Positions 17,788 to 26,832 of a stretch of 64,000 bases of DNA are shown here, piece by piece (positions within the stretch are counted from its first letter, which is position 1; every line of letters begins with the position of its first letter). The translations under genes and the position numbers were made by a program. Under the pieces are notes generated by a model. That model was given only the letters and a program-made list of their open reading frames with translations. It searched no databases and was not told the origin of the DNA. Origin of the DNA: Xanthomonas melonis (GTDB lineage: Bacteria > Pseudomonadota > Gammaproteobacteria > Xanthomonadales > Xanthomonadaceae); assembly GCF_020783655.1 (NCBI RefSeq), contig NZ_JAJGQH010000009.1, forward strand, positions 62,001 to 126,000, written 5' to 3'.

Positions 17788-20163
17788 TCAGCGCTGTGGC
17801 TTCACCTGTTCGTTGAACAGCTTGAGGATGCGCTTGTACTCGTCCAGCCAGGCATCGGCGCGGGTGAAGCCATGGCGTTCCAGCGGATACGGCGCCACCT
17901 GCCAGTTGTCCTTGTGCAGCTCGATCAGCTTCTGGGTCATGTCCACCGAATCCTTGAAGAACACGTTGTCGTCGATCATGCCGTGCGCGATCAGCAGGTG
18001 GTCGCGCAGGCCATCGGCGTAGTTGATCGGCGACGAGGTCTTGTAGGCCTGCGGATCCAGCTCGGGGGTGTTGAGGATGTTGGAGGTGTACTCGTGGTTG
18101 TACTGCATCCAGTCGCCCACCGGGCGCAGCGCGGCGCCCGCCTTGAACGTGCCGGGGCTGCGGAACAGGGCCATGTAAGTCATGAAACCACCGTAGGAAC
18201 CGCCGTAGATGCCGGCACGCGTGCGATCGCCCTGCTTGGTGCTCACCAGCCAGTCCAGGCCGTCCAGATAGTCTTCCAGCTCCGGGTGGCCCATGTTGCG
18301 ATAGATCGCAGTGCGCCAGTTACGGCCATAGCCCTCGGAGGCGCGGTAATCCAGATCCAGCACGATGTAGCCTTGCTGCACCAGCAGGTTGTGGAACATC
18401 TGCTCGCGGAAGTAGGGCGTGTAGCGCTGCGACACGTTCTGCAGATAGCCGGCACCGTGCACGAACATCACGATCGGATACTGCTTGCCCGGCTCGGGCG
18501 TCTGTGGCCCGTAGTACTTGCCCCAGACGGTGCCGGCGCCGTGTTTGGACGGCACCTGCACGTACTGCGGTGCGATCCACGGCTGCGCCTTGAAGGCCGG
18601 CGTGCGCGTATCGGTGAGCACGCTGGCCTGGCCGCCTGCGGCCGGCACCACCGCCAACTGCGGTGGCAGGTAGGCGCCGGAATAACGCACCAGCAGTCGC
18701 TGTCCGTCCGGCGACAGGCTGAAGCCTTCCACGCCGTTCAGCGCGGTCACCTCGGTGAGCGCATCGGTGCGTAGATCGAGCTTGCACACCTCGTAGTCGC
18801 CCGGCCACTGCTGGTTGCACAGGAAGTACATGCCGCTGCCATCGGCGCTGGGCACCGGCATCGACACTTCCCACTTGCCGCGTGTGCGCTGGCGCGGCTT
18901 GCCGTTGCCTTCGATGGTGTACAGCTGGGAATAGCCGGATTCTTCGGACAGCAGCCATAGCGTACGGTTGTCGGGCAACCAGCCGAAATCGTTGAAGTCC
19001 CAGTTGATCCAGGCACCATCGCTCAGGCGGTGCCGCGGCTGCAGCTTGGCTGCATCCAGATCCACGCTGGCGATCCAGCGATCCTTGTTGTCCACCGCGC
19101 GGATTTCCACCGCCGCGTTGCGGCCGTCGTCGCTCCAGTGCACTGCCGGCCCGCTGCCATCGCCGTCGCTTTCCACGCGCACCGCGCGGTTGCCCTTGAG
19201 CGCATCGCGCTTGGCCGCCTTGCGCAGGCTCGCCAGCGGATCGGTGGCGATGCCCGGCAGTTCGTCGAACGCCAGTTGTCGTGCGCTGCCGGCGGCGACA
19301 TCCACCAGCCACAGCGTGTGCGCAACCGGCGCATTGCGACCCACGCGGGTACGTACCTCCTGGAATTCTTCGTAACCGGATTCGGTGATGTACTTGGGCA
19401 TCTTGCCGGCCTGGCCTTCCTCGGCGTTCTTGGCCTGGGTGACCACCAGCAGGTGACGGCCGTCCGGCGACAGGGCGCTGTCGACGATCTCCACGTCCTC
19501 GCCCAGGTATACCGGCGCGGCGGCGCGAGTGGCATCGGCACGGCGCCAGGCGTCTTCCTGCGTGCGCAGCGCATCGCGCTGTTCGCGATCGCGGCGTAGC
19601 GTGGCCAGCGTGGCCAGTTGCTGCTCGCGCAGCACATCGGCCTTGGGTGCAGCGTTGGGGTCGCGCTCGGCCTTGACCACGGCAACCTGCGCGGTGCCGC
19701 CATCTGCACGCCAGTGATACCAGTTGTTGCCGGCGCGCCAGATCGCACCACCATCGCTGGCGAACTGCGGGCGCGATTCGACCTCGTTGCTGCGGGTGAG
19801 CTGGGTCAGCGCACCGGAACGCAGATCGCGCAGGAAGATATCGCCATTGCGTGCGAACAGCATGCGCTGGCGGGTGGCGTCGTAACTGGGGTTGATCGCA
19901 TCCAGACCGGCGCGTGCGCTATCGGCCACACGTTCGGCCGCTCCACCGTCGATGCCCTGACGATAGGTGTCGCGGACCGGACTGCCGTTGCGCTTGAGCA
20001 GGTACTGCACCTGTTTGCCGTCCCATTGCCACCACGCCTGCTCGACCGATGGTCCGATCCAGTCCGGATCGGCCATCACCTGTTCGATGGTGAGCGGTGC
20101 GGCGGACTGCGCATGTGCGGTGGCAGTCAGCAGCAGAAGGGTCAACGGCAGCAATCTGGGCAT
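17788..20163 (-). CDS. Exported S9-family serine peptidase (DPP-IV-like)
   Basis: This 791-residue protein has a signal peptide (MPRLLPLTLLLLTATAHAQ), an N-terminal beta-propeller (about 30-520, with SPDGRHLLVV and SPDGQRLLVRY blades) and a C-terminal alpha/beta hydrolase. The catalytic triad can be read as Ser656 in GGSYGG, Asp731 in HGMIDDNV and His764 in ERHGF. It should release dipeptides or hydrolyse oligopeptides in the periplasm. The start ATG at 20163 is set by the signal peptide. It is a single gene with a hairpin just past the stop. Confidence 0.93.
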   Translation of the reverse strand: MPRLLPLTLLLLTATAHAQSAAPLTIEQVMADPDWIGPSVEQAWWQWDGKQVQYLLKRNGSPVRDTYRQGIDGGAAERVADSARAGLDAINPSYDATRQRMLFARNGDIFLRDLRSGALTQLTRSNEVESRPQFASDGGAIWRAGNNWYHWRADGGTAQVAVVKAERDPNAAPKADVLREQQLATLATLRRDREQRDALRTQEDAWRRADATRAAAPVYLGEDVEIVDSALSPDGRHLLVVTQAKNAEEGQAGKMPKYITESGYEEFQEVRTRVGRNAPVAHTLWLVDVAAGSARQLAFDELPGIATDPLASLRKAAKRDALKGNRAVRVESDGDGSGPAVHWSDDGRNAAVEIRAVDNKDRWIASVDLDAAKLQPRHRLSDGAWINWDFNDFGWLPDNRTLWLLSEESGYSQLYTIEGNGKPRQRTRGKWEVSMPVPSADGSGMYFLCNQQWPGDYEVCKLDLRTDALTEVTALNGVEGFSLSPDGQRLLVRYSGAYLPPQLAVVPAAGGQASVLTDTRTPAFKAQPWIAPQYVQVPSKHGAGTVWGKYYGPQTPEPGKQYPIVMFVHGAGYLQNVSQRYTPYFREQMFHNLLVQQGYIVLDLDYRASEGYGRNWRTAIYRNMGHPELEDYLDGLDWLVSTKQGDRTRAGIYGGSYGGFMTYMALFRSPGTFKAGAALRPVGDWMQYNHEYTSNILNTPELDPQAYKTSSPINYADGLRDHLLIAHGMIDDNVFFKDSVDMTQKLIELHKDNWQVAPYPLERHGFTRADAWLDEYKRILKLFNEQVKPQR

Positions 20164-20605
20164 CGGTAACGACTGGATACAATGAGAGCGGGCAAGCCTA
20201 GCAGCTCGTCTGCGCGAGGGGCTTGGGCCACAGGTCATGCGGCGTTGTTCCGAGCATGAACACGATGGAGGAAGGCGAGCGCGACCGTGAGGCATCGCAC
20301 GTGGAGCACGTCGGCGCAGCATGGTGTGCGCTGTGCAGCGATGCGATGTGCGCAAGGATTCACGCAGGCGCGCTGCCGCAGTCGCATGGCAGGACGCTCC
20401 GTTGCTGCAGTTCGCGCCGTTCCGTGGCGTGGACGGTATCGGTGTTCCACTGCGTCGCGTGCATGCGTCGGCAGCGTGGCGCGCGGCCTGTCGGTGCGTG
20501 CGCGATGAGGGGCGCCTCCACCGCGTGCTGCTGCCGGAAACCTCCCGACTTGCCAGCGGCCCGGGGGGCGGCCAAGCTAGCGCGCTTTTGCGATCGTCGG
20601 TGTCC
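20164..20605. other. Intergenic region between S9 peptidase and xanA2
   Basis: This 442-base divergent interval must contain promoters for both flanking genes. Open frames in it are Arg/Cys-rich shadows without ribosome sites. I recognise no regulatory box or RNA fold. Confidence 0.5.
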
Positions 20606-21949
20606 ATGTCCAGCCTGCCCGCTCCCTCGGTTTTTCATCCCATGGCCGTGGGTGCGCCCGGCAGGGCGTTGGCATGGCGTGCCGGGCAGTCGGTGGACCT
20701 GGCCACGTTCATCGCGCATGTGCATGGCGTGGCGCAGCAGCTGCCGGATGGGCGTTATGCCGTGAATCTGTGCGAAGACCGCTACCGCTTCATGGTGGCG
20801 TTCTACGCCTGCGCGCTGCGCGGGCAGGTGTCGCTGCTGCCGTCCTCGCGCGCGCCGGCCGTGGTCGGCGAAGTGCAGGCGCGTCATGCCCAGACCTATT
20901 GCCTGGGCGATCTTCCGCTGGAGCTGGCGCCGCCGCAGTACTGGCAGCTGCCGGCCGAACTCCCGCAGGCCGACGGTCCGATCCCGCAGTTGGCCGACGA
21001 CGCCTTGGTCGCGATCGGTTTCACTTCCGGCAGCACCGGCAGTCCGCAACCCAATCCCAAGACCTGGGGCAGCTTCCTGACCAGTACGCGGCAGGATCTG
21101 GTCGCGCTGCAAAGCCTGTGGGCGCACACCGATGCGGTGCCGCATGTGGTGGCCACGGTACCGCCGCAGCATATGTATGGCATGGAGTTGTCGGTGCTGT
21201 TGCCGATGGTGACGGAACTGGCAGTGCATGCCGGGCGCCCGTTCTTCCCGGACGATGTCGCGCGCGCACTGTCGGAGATTCCGGAGCCGCGTGTGCTGGT
21301 GACCACGCCGGTGCATCTGCGCGCGCTGGTCGAATCCGGCGTGGTGCTGCCGCCGCTGGTGGGCATCGTCTCGGCGACCGCGCCGTTGGCGCAGGAGATC
21401 GCCGCGGCGGCCGAAGCGCGCTTCGGCGGCGAGGTGCGCGAGATGTTCGGCTCCACCGAAACCTGCGTGTTCGCAGTGCGCCGCACTGCACTGGAAGCGG
21501 CGTGGACCCCGCTGCCGGGCGTGCGGCTGCAAATGCAGGAGGCCGGCACCCTGGTGCATGCACCGCATCTGGCCAAGCCGGTGTTGCTGGCCGATATGAT
21601 GGATGTCGGCAGCGACGGGCGCTTCCAGGTGCGCGGGCGGCAGGCCGACCTGCTGGAAATCGCGGGCAAGCGCGCGTCACTGGCCGATCTCACCCGCCGC
21701 CTGCTGGCCGTTCCGGGCGTGATCGACGGCATCGTCGTGCAGCTGATGCCCGAATCCGGACAGGCGGTCGGACGCATCGCTGCGTTGGTGGTGGCTCCGG
21801 CGCTGGACGAAGCGCAGATCCTTGCCGCCCTGCGCGTCAGCATCGACCCGGTGTTCCTGCCGCGCCGCCTGCGCAGGCTCGCCGCACTCCCGCGTAACGA
21901 AACCGGCAAGCTGCCACGCGATGTGGTGCTGGAATTGCTCAACGGCTGA
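20606..21949 (+). CDS. xanA2: AMP-forming acyl ligase, 3-hydroxybenzoate:ACP ligase of the xanthomonadin pathway
   Basis: This 447-residue ANL-superfamily enzyme activates a carboxylate with ATP. The P-loop FTSGSTGSPQPNPK, the MFGSTET core, the adenine-pocket D in LLADMMDVG and the C-terminal RNETGKLPRD lysine motif (catalytic lysine) are all present. In the pigment pathway it is thought to load 3-hydroxybenzoate, made by XanB2 nearby, onto the ACP. It resembles ApeH-type adenylation proteins. It is shorter than acetyl-CoA synthetases, as is usual for this group. It is transcribed alone, convergent with xanB2. The symbol is given from locus context and literature memory. Confidence 0.82.
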   Translation: MSSLPAPSVFHPMAVGAPGRALAWRAGQSVDLATFIAHVHGVAQQLPDGRYAVNLCEDRYRFMVAFYACALRGQVSLLPSSRAPAVVGEVQARHAQTYCLGDLPLELAPPQYWQLPAELPQADGPIPQLADDALVAIGFTSGSTGSPQPNPKTWGSFLTSTRQDLVALQSLWAHTDAVPHVVATVPPQHMYGMELSVLLPMVTELAVHAGRPFFPDDVARALSEIPEPRVLVTTPVHLRALVESGVVLPPLVGIVSATAPLAQEIAAAAEARFGGEVREMFGSTETCVFAVRRTALEAAWTPLPGVRLQMQEAGTLVHAPHLAKPVLLADMMDVGSDGRFQVRGRQADLLEIAGKRASLADLTRRLLAVPGVIDGIVVQLMPESGQAVGRIAALVVAPALDEAQILAALRVSIDPVFLPRRLRRLAALPRNETGKLPRDVVLELLNG

Positions 21950-22074
21950 GGCCGACGTGCGGACCGCAGCCGTGGCGCGGCTCGCAGTGCGGTCGGTGCG
22001 TTGCGCTGACGCGGGGCGAGTCAACGCCAGCTGCGATCCCGCGCCGGGCAGGTAGTCCACAGATCGGCTTTACG

Positions 22075-22093
22075 CGCCTCGCCGTGCGAGGCG
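22075..22093. terminator. Hairpin between convergent xanA2 and xanB2
   Basis: A perfect 8-bp stem CGCCTCGC/GCGAGGCG with loop CGT sits midway in the convergent gap, nine bases from the xanB2 stop. Without a U tract it could act in both directions. Confidence 0.45.
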
Positions 22094-22101
22094 AGGCGGT
22101 G

Positions 22102-23109
22102 TCAGCCATGCACTCCATCGATCTCCACCGCCAGTTCATCGCGGCAGATCACTGCGTGCAGCAGCAGGCGCGGCACGGCGTGGCCGAAGCGCGCGTCCAG
22201 CGCTTGCGCGACCCGTTCCAGGTCGTCGCGCTCGCGCACGTACACCTTCAGGCGGGTGCCGGCGCCGAACCGTGCGGGCAGGGCAGGCACGTGCTGACGC
22301 GCGGCGCCGAGCAGGGCGTCGAAGTTGGCGAAGGTTTCTTCCAGCTGCGCCAGCAGCTGTCCGGTGTGCATCGATGCGTGCCCCACGACGGCGGCCGTGC
22401 CCGATAGCAGCAGCGGCATGTCGCTGCCGGCCGGCGGCAGCATCGCGCGGGCGAAGCTCGGCGGCTGCGGGCCGTATTGGCGCGGGTAGTTGTAGGCGCT
22501 GACCTGGCGCGGATTCTCCAGCGGGGTGCCGGCATCGGCGGCGGCAAGCCAGTAGATCTGGATGACGCGCTCGGCGTCGCAACGGCCCACCGCGGTGGCG
22601 GCCGGTAGTTGCGCGGTGTCGAAGGCGCCCAGCCCGCGCGCGCGGCCTACGCAGAACTGGCGGTAGCGCTCACGGTCGCCGCTGCCCAGGGTGATGGCAT
22701 CCAGATAGTTCCAGATACGCAGCAGGCGCGGGGTCTGGCTGGCGCCGACGAAGGCGGTGATCTGGGCGTAGGCCCTGGCGGCGGCTTCTTCGATCTCCAC
22801 GTCCTGTTCGTCGATCTCGATCACGCCGAACTGCAGGCGACCGTCGCTGGACCAGGCGATGTCGCCATCGCGTCCGCTGCGCACCGCAGCATCGGTGCGC
22901 CACACCTCCAGCACGCGCGCCTGGTGGGGCTGCAACGGCACGCGCAGGTAGCGCGGGTCGTCCAGCCGTGGCGCAGCGTCGCCGAAGCCGAACACCGCCA
23001 GTACCTGCGGATCGGCCAGCAGCGTGGCCGGGTCGGTCTGGTCGACATAATCGACCTGCAGGCGTGGGTGGCGCAGTGGCTGGGTGGTGTGGGCCGGGAA
23101 AGCGGTCAT
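22102..23109 (-). CDS. xanB2: Chorismatase making 3- and 4-hydroxybenzoate
   Basis: This 335-residue cytosolic enzyme cleaves chorismate. 3-Hydroxybenzoate is the xanthomonadin starter and 4-hydroxybenzoate feeds ubiquinone. The sequence matches XanB2 in length and in features such as YLRVPLQPHQARVLEVWRT, RIWNYLDAITLGSGDRERYRQFCVGRA, and the RidA-like C-terminal half with GTAAVVGHASMHTGQLLAQLEET. The start ATG overlaps the stop of the halogenase-like gene (ATGA), so the two form an operon. This gene is the clearest lineage marker in the window. Confidence 0.92.
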   Translation of the reverse strand: MTAFPAHTTQPLRHPRLQVDYVDQTDPATLLADPQVLAVFGFGDAAPRLDDPRYLRVPLQPHQARVLEVWRTDAAVRSGRDGDIAWSSDGRLQFGVIEIDEQDVEIEEAAARAYAQITAFVGASQTPRLLRIWNYLDAITLGSGDRERYRQFCVGRARGLGAFDTAQLPAATAVGRCDAERVIQIYWLAAADAGTPLENPRQVSAYNYPRQYGPQPPSFARAMLPPAGSDMPLLLSGTAAVVGHASMHTGQLLAQLEETFANFDALLGAARQHVPALPARFGAGTRLKVYVRERDDLERVAQALDARFGHAVPRLLLHAVICRDELAVEIDGVHG

Positions 23110-24476
23110 TGACTGTCTCGTTGCAAGGTGTCGCCGTCGAAACCGAGCCTGGCCTGGCGCCGACGCTGGCGCCACGACTGCCAGGCACGCGGCATCATCG
23201 ACAAGGTGGTGAGCGCATAGATGGCGCGGAATGCGCGCAGGCGCAGGCGGACGGCGGGGCTGTCGAAGACATCGCCGGCCAGCATCGCCACCACGGCCTG
23301 CTCCAGCTGCAGCACGTTCTGCGGCTGCGCGAACAGGCTGCGCATGGTCGGCGAGGTGAAGCGGTAGATGAACCACTTGAATTCATCCACGCCGCGTTTG
23401 AGTTCGCGTTGCAACGCGCGCTGCAGCCTGGCTTCGTGCTGTGGCGCGCGCAGCACGGCATCGACCATCGCCGCACCGCGCTCGGCGCTGTGCATGGCCA
23501 GGAACACGCCGGAGGAAAACATCGGGTCGACGAAGGTGTAGGCATCGCCCAGCATCAGCCAGCGCGGGCCCGCCATGCGCGTGCATTCGTAAGCGTAATT
23601 GCCAGTGGCGTGCACCGGCGCCACGCGCTCGGCTCCGACCATGCGCGCACTCACTTCGGCATTGAGCGCCAGCGTGCGCATCAAAAATCCCTCGCTGTCG
23701 CCCTTGCGCGTTTTCATGTACTCCGGATAGCAGACCGCGCCCACGCTCATGATGTCGTCGGGCAGCGGGATCAGCCACATCCAGCCGTGCGCGTGCCGGT
23801 AGATGCTGATGTTGCCGGCATCCTCGCCCGGGCGCCGGGTCACACCGCGGAAGTGGCTGAACAACGCGGCCGATTGATGCTTCGCATTGGCGCGTTTGAG
23901 CTTGAGCCGGTTGCCCAGGAAGGTGTCGCGGCCGCTGGCGTCGAGCAGGTAGCGCGGGCGGAACTGCTGCACCTGGCCGTCGGCAGTGCGTGCCTGCAGT
24001 AACGGCTGTTCGCCATCCAGGTTCACCTGCTCCACCGCGATCTGCTCGCGCGCATCCACGCCCACCGCACGTGCGCGCTTGAACAGCACCTCGTCGAACT
24101 GCGCGCGCGGAACCTGGAAGGCGAAATCGGCCTTGGCATCGAGCGCATGTGAAAAGCGAAAGGTGTTGTAGCCGCCGCGATCGTTGGGAAAGTCGGCGCC
24201 GCGCTTGAGCACGCCGATGCTGCGCACATGCTCGAGTACGCCCAGGCGTTCGAGGATGGGCATGTTCATCGGCAGCAGCGATTCGCCGATGTGAAAGCGC
24301 GGATGCTGGGCCTTTTCGAGCAGGGTCACCGCCCAACCGAGCTCGGCCAGCACGATCGCCGCAGCGCAGCCGGCCGGCCCGCCGCCGACGATCAACACGT
24401 CCGGACACTGCGGTCCGGGAGCCGGCCCGGCTGCCGGCATGGCGGTCGGGGTGGGGCGAACAGCTGCGGAAGTCAT
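23106..24476 (-). CDS. FAD-dependent halogenase-like oxidoreductase of the pigment locus
   Basis: This 456-residue flavoprotein has an N-terminal Rossmann motif (DVLIVGGGPAGCAAA at about 26-40), the HPRFHIGESLLP block, and a WMWLIP match to the WxWxIP signature of flavin-dependent halogenases. It also has the GDAYTFVDPMFSSG FAD segment. Xanthomonadins are brominated aryl polyenes, so this is a candidate brominase, though a polyene desaturase or hydroxylase is not excluded. It is first in an operon with xanB2. The N-terminal 24 residues are Pro/Ala-rich and poorly conserved in look, so a start further in is possible. Confidence 0.85.
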   Translation of the reverse strand: MTSAAVRPTPTAMPAAGPAPGPQCPDVLIVGGGPAGCAAAIVLAELGWAVTLLEKAQHPRFHIGESLLPMNMPILERLGVLEHVRSIGVLKRGADFPNDRGGYNTFRFSHALDAKADFAFQVPRAQFDEVLFKRARAVGVDAREQIAVEQVNLDGEQPLLQARTADGQVQQFRPRYLLDASGRDTFLGNRLKLKRANAKHQSAALFSHFRGVTRRPGEDAGNISIYRHAHGWMWLIPLPDDIMSVGAVCYPEYMKTRKGDSEGFLMRTLALNAEVSARMVGAERVAPVHATGNYAYECTRMAGPRWLMLGDAYTFVDPMFSSGVFLAMHSAERGAAMVDAVLRAPQHEARLQRALQRELKRGVDEFKWFIYRFTSPTMRSLFAQPQNVLQLEQAVVAMLAGDVFDSPAVRLRLRAFRAIYALTTLSMMPRAWQSWRQRRRQARLGFDGDTLQRDSQ

Positions 24477-24738
24477 CCTGGAACGAACCTGCGGCGGGCG
24501 AGCGTCATGCAGTCATGATAGCCTGACCGGCGGCCCGGACAGCTGTGCGGGCCGTAGATCCCTTTCATGACCACCGACGCAAGCGCAGGCAATCGCCGGA
24601 TGCGACGTGGGCCGGACGCGCGGACCCGCCAGGTACGGCAACGCTGCCGACCGGACGCCCCCGCCCGCCACCGCCATCGGCCGCGCACTGCCGGCGCGCT
24701 GGTCCTGTCCTGCACCCCTTTACCCTGGAAACCTCTGG
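24477..24738. promoter_or_regulatory. Divergent promoter region of the pigment locus
   Basis: This 262-base gap separates the leftward halogenase-like/xanB2 operon from the rightward ACP operon. TATCAT read on the minus strand (24520 to 24515) is a plausible -10 about 40 bases before the 24476 start. Nothing equally clear was found for the rightward operon. Confidence 0.4.
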
Positions 24739-25008
24739 ATGTCTTCGCAAACCGCTGCCGAACGTGAACTGGCCGAACTCCTGGTCGAAAGCCTGAACCT
24801 GGAAGACGTCCAGCCCGCCGACATCGATCCGGAGGCGCCGTTGTTCAACACCGGGCTGGGGCTGGATTCGATCGACGCGCTGGAACTGGCGCTGGCGATC
24901 AGCAAGCGCTACGGCTTCCAGCTGCGCTCGGACAACGACGAGAACCGTCGCATCTTCGCGTCGCTGCGCGAGCTGTCGGCGCATGTGCAAGCCAACAAGA
25001 CCGTCTGA
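24739..25008 (+). CDS. xanC: Acyl carrier protein of xanthomonadin synthesis
   Basis: This 89-residue acyl carrier protein has the phosphopantetheine attachment serine at residue 44 in GLGLDSIDALEL, flanked by the usual acidic helices. It should carry the 3-hydroxybenzoyl starter and the growing polyene. It is the first gene of the long rightward operon. The next gene begins inside its last 26 bases in another frame, indicating tight coupling. The ATG at 24739 is chosen because the protein then has normal ACP length. Confidence 0.9.
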   Translation: MSSQTAAERELAELLVESLNLEDVQPADIDPEAPLFNTGLGLDSIDALELALAISKRYGFQLRSDNDENRRIFASLRELSAHVQANKTV

Positions 25009-25729
25009 GGCCGCCGCCGCGGCCCCCGGCGAGTCGCCGCCCTGGGTGCTGGGCGTCGGCGTGCTGCTGGCGGTGGCGTATTCGCCGCTGGCGCACTGGG
25101 CCAATGCCAGCCATCGCCCCGAACTGGCCGTCGTGGCGGGTGGCCTGCTGGTGCTGATGGTGCTGATCGAACCGATGGTCGCGCGCCGGCCGTGGGCCTG
25201 GATCCTGGCGGTGGCCACCCTGGCCGGCCTGGGCGCGTTGTGGCAGTCGCCGCACGCGATGCTGCTGCTGGCCGCACCGCCGGTGGTGTTCACCGGCTGG
25301 ATCGCCTGGTTCTTCGGGCGTAGCCTGCGGCGCGGGCGTACGCCCTTGATCACGCGCATCGTCGAAGGGCTGTACCGCCAGGCGGACATGCCGATCACGC
25401 CTGCACAATACCGCTATACGCGCCGGCTCACCCTGGCCTGGGCCCTGCTGCTGTGTGGCTTGACCCTGGTCAACCTGGCGCTGGGCCTGTGCGCAGAACC
25501 CAGCGGCGTGCTGGCGCAACTGGGCCATGCCTCGCCGCTGCCGATCAGCGATGCGCGCGCCTCGTTGTTCGCCAATCTGCTGGCCTATGGGGTGGTGGGC
25601 GGCTTCTTCGTCGGGGAGTATCTCTTGCGCGGCCGCTGGTTTCCGCAGCGGCCCTATCGTAATCTGCCCGACTTCATGCGGCAGATGGCGCGGCTCGGGC
25701 CGGACTTCTGGCGCGATTTGCTACGCTGA
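24983..25729 (+). CDS. COG4648/ApeG-like membrane protein
   Basis: This 248-residue inner-membrane protein has about six helices (WVLGVGVLLAVAYSPLAHW; LAVVAGGLLVLMVLIEP; WILAVATLAGLGAL; MLLLAAPPVVFTGWIAWFF; LTLAWALLLCGLTLVNLALGL; FANLLAYGVVGGFFVGEYLL). Proteins of this type accompany ACP genes in aryl-polyene clusters. Their biochemical role is unclear, possibly anchoring the synthase at the membrane. The gene overlaps xanC by 26 bases. Confidence 0.82.
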   Translation: MCKPTRPSEAAAAAPGESPPWVLGVGVLLAVAYSPLAHWANASHRPELAVVAGGLLVLMVLIEPMVARRPWAWILAVATLAGLGALWQSPHAMLLLAAPPVVFTGWIAWFFGRSLRRGRTPLITRIVEGLYRQADMPITPAQYRYTRRLTLAWALLLCGLTLVNLALGLCAEPSGVLAQLGHASPLPISDARASLFANLLAYGVVGGFFVGEYLLRGRWFPQRPYRNLPDFMRQMARLGPDFWRDLLR

Positions 25730-25756
25730 CGGCGTGGCCTGAGGGCACCGACGTTC

Positions 25757-26533
25757 GTGCACAGTTTCGGGGACAAGACAAAAATGCCGCTGGCAAGGAT
25801 GCCGTCGCGCTTGGCGTGGACCGTATTCAATCTGCTGCAGTTGATCTTTACGCTGGTGTTTACCGCCGGCGGCATCATGTATGCGTTGCTGCTGCTGGTG
25901 CTCACCCGCGATGCCGACCGCCTGCTGCGCATGGGCGCCTGGATGTGGGCGCCGGTGCTGTTCCGCGGTGCGGGCGCCCGGGTGATCGTGGAAGGGCGCG
26001 AGCGGGTCGACTGGTCCAGGAACTACCTGTTCGTCAGCAACCACCAGTCGATCATCGATATCTGTGCATTGTTCCATGCGTTGCCGGTGCCGCTGCGGTT
26101 CCTGCTCAAGGACGAGATGCTCAAGGTGCCGTTCCTGAACTGGTATGCGCGCGCCACCGGCATGTTGTTCCTGGACCGCGACAGCCGCCGGGCCGGCGCG
26201 CTGGTGCGCCGCCAGGCGGCCGCGCTGCTGCGCGAAGGCAAACAGTTGTGTCTGTTTCCCGAGGGCACCCGCAGCCGCAGCGGTGCGTTGTTGCCATTCA
26301 AGGCCGGGCTGCTGCAGGCCGCTATCGATGCTGGCGTGCAGGTGGTTCCGGTGGCGCTGGACGGGTGCGGCAAGGTGTTGCCGGTGGATGGTGTGTTCAG
26401 GGTACGTCCCGGCATCATTCGCGTGCGCATCGGCGCGCCCATCGCGGTGACCGGGCCGGATGCGCCGGATCGCCAGCAACTGACCGAGCAGGCACACAAG
26501 GCCGTGGCTGCAATGCTTCAACCCAGGATCTGA
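25757..26533 (+). CDS. PlsC-type 1-acylglycerol-3-phosphate acyltransferase-like protein
   Basis: This 258-residue membrane-associated acyltransferase has the catalytic NHQSIID block (H-x4-D) and the substrate motif FPEGTRSRSG, with an N-terminal hydrophobic segment (VFNLLQLIFTLVFTAGGIMYALLLLVL). In the pigment pathway it probably attaches a polyene or acyl chain to a glycerol- or sugar-phosphate carrier. The start is either GTG at 25757 or ATG at 25784; both have G-rich upstream sequence. It lies 27 bases after the membrane-protein gene in the same operon. Confidence 0.85.
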   Translation: MHSFGDKTKMPLARMPSRLAWTVFNLLQLIFTLVFTAGGIMYALLLLVLTRDADRLLRMGAWMWAPVLFRGAGARVIVEGRERVDWSRNYLFVSNHQSIIDICALFHALPVPLRFLLKDEMLKVPFLNWYARATGMLFLDRDSRRAGALVRRQAAALLREGKQLCLFPEGTRSRSGALLPFKAGLLQAAIDAGVQVVPVALDGCGKVLPVDGVFRVRPGIIRVRIGAPIAVTGPDAPDRQQLTEQAHKAVAAMLQPRI

Positions 26534-26544
26534 GTTCTAAGCTT

Positions 26545-26832
26545 ATGGATTTCGTCGTGCCGCATGATCATCCCTGCCTGCCCGGACACTTTCCGGGGCG
26601 TCCGGTGGTGCCTGGCGTGGTCGTGCTCGACCATGTGCTGCAGGCGGTGGAGGCATTGCATGGCCCACGCGTGGCGGCGCGGCTGCCGCAGGTGAAGTTC
26701 GTGCAGCCGCTGCTGCCCGGGCAGACCGCTTCGGTCACGCTGGAAGGCGATGGCCCGCGCTGGCGCTTTCGCGTGCAGCGTGCCGAGCAACTGCTGGTCA
26801 GCGGCGAACTGGTGGCAGAGGCGGCGGCATGA
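26545..26832 (+). CDS. Small hotdog-fold 3-hydroxyacyl-ACP dehydratase, ApeI-like
   Basis: This 95-residue protein has the FabZ-type active-site block HFPGRPVVPG with catalytic His15, preceded by DHPCLPG. It should remove water from the 3-hydroxyacyl-ACP during polyene extension. In E. coli aryl-polyene synthesis the two small dehydratases ApeI and ApeP work as a complex. The partner candidate here is the gene at 31032. Its end overlaps the next gene by ATGA. Confidence 0.85.
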   Translation: MDFVVPHDHPCLPGHFPGRPVVPGVVVLDHVLQAVEALHGPRVAARLPQVKFVQPLLPGQTASVTLEGDGPRWRFRVQRAEQLLVSGELVAEAAA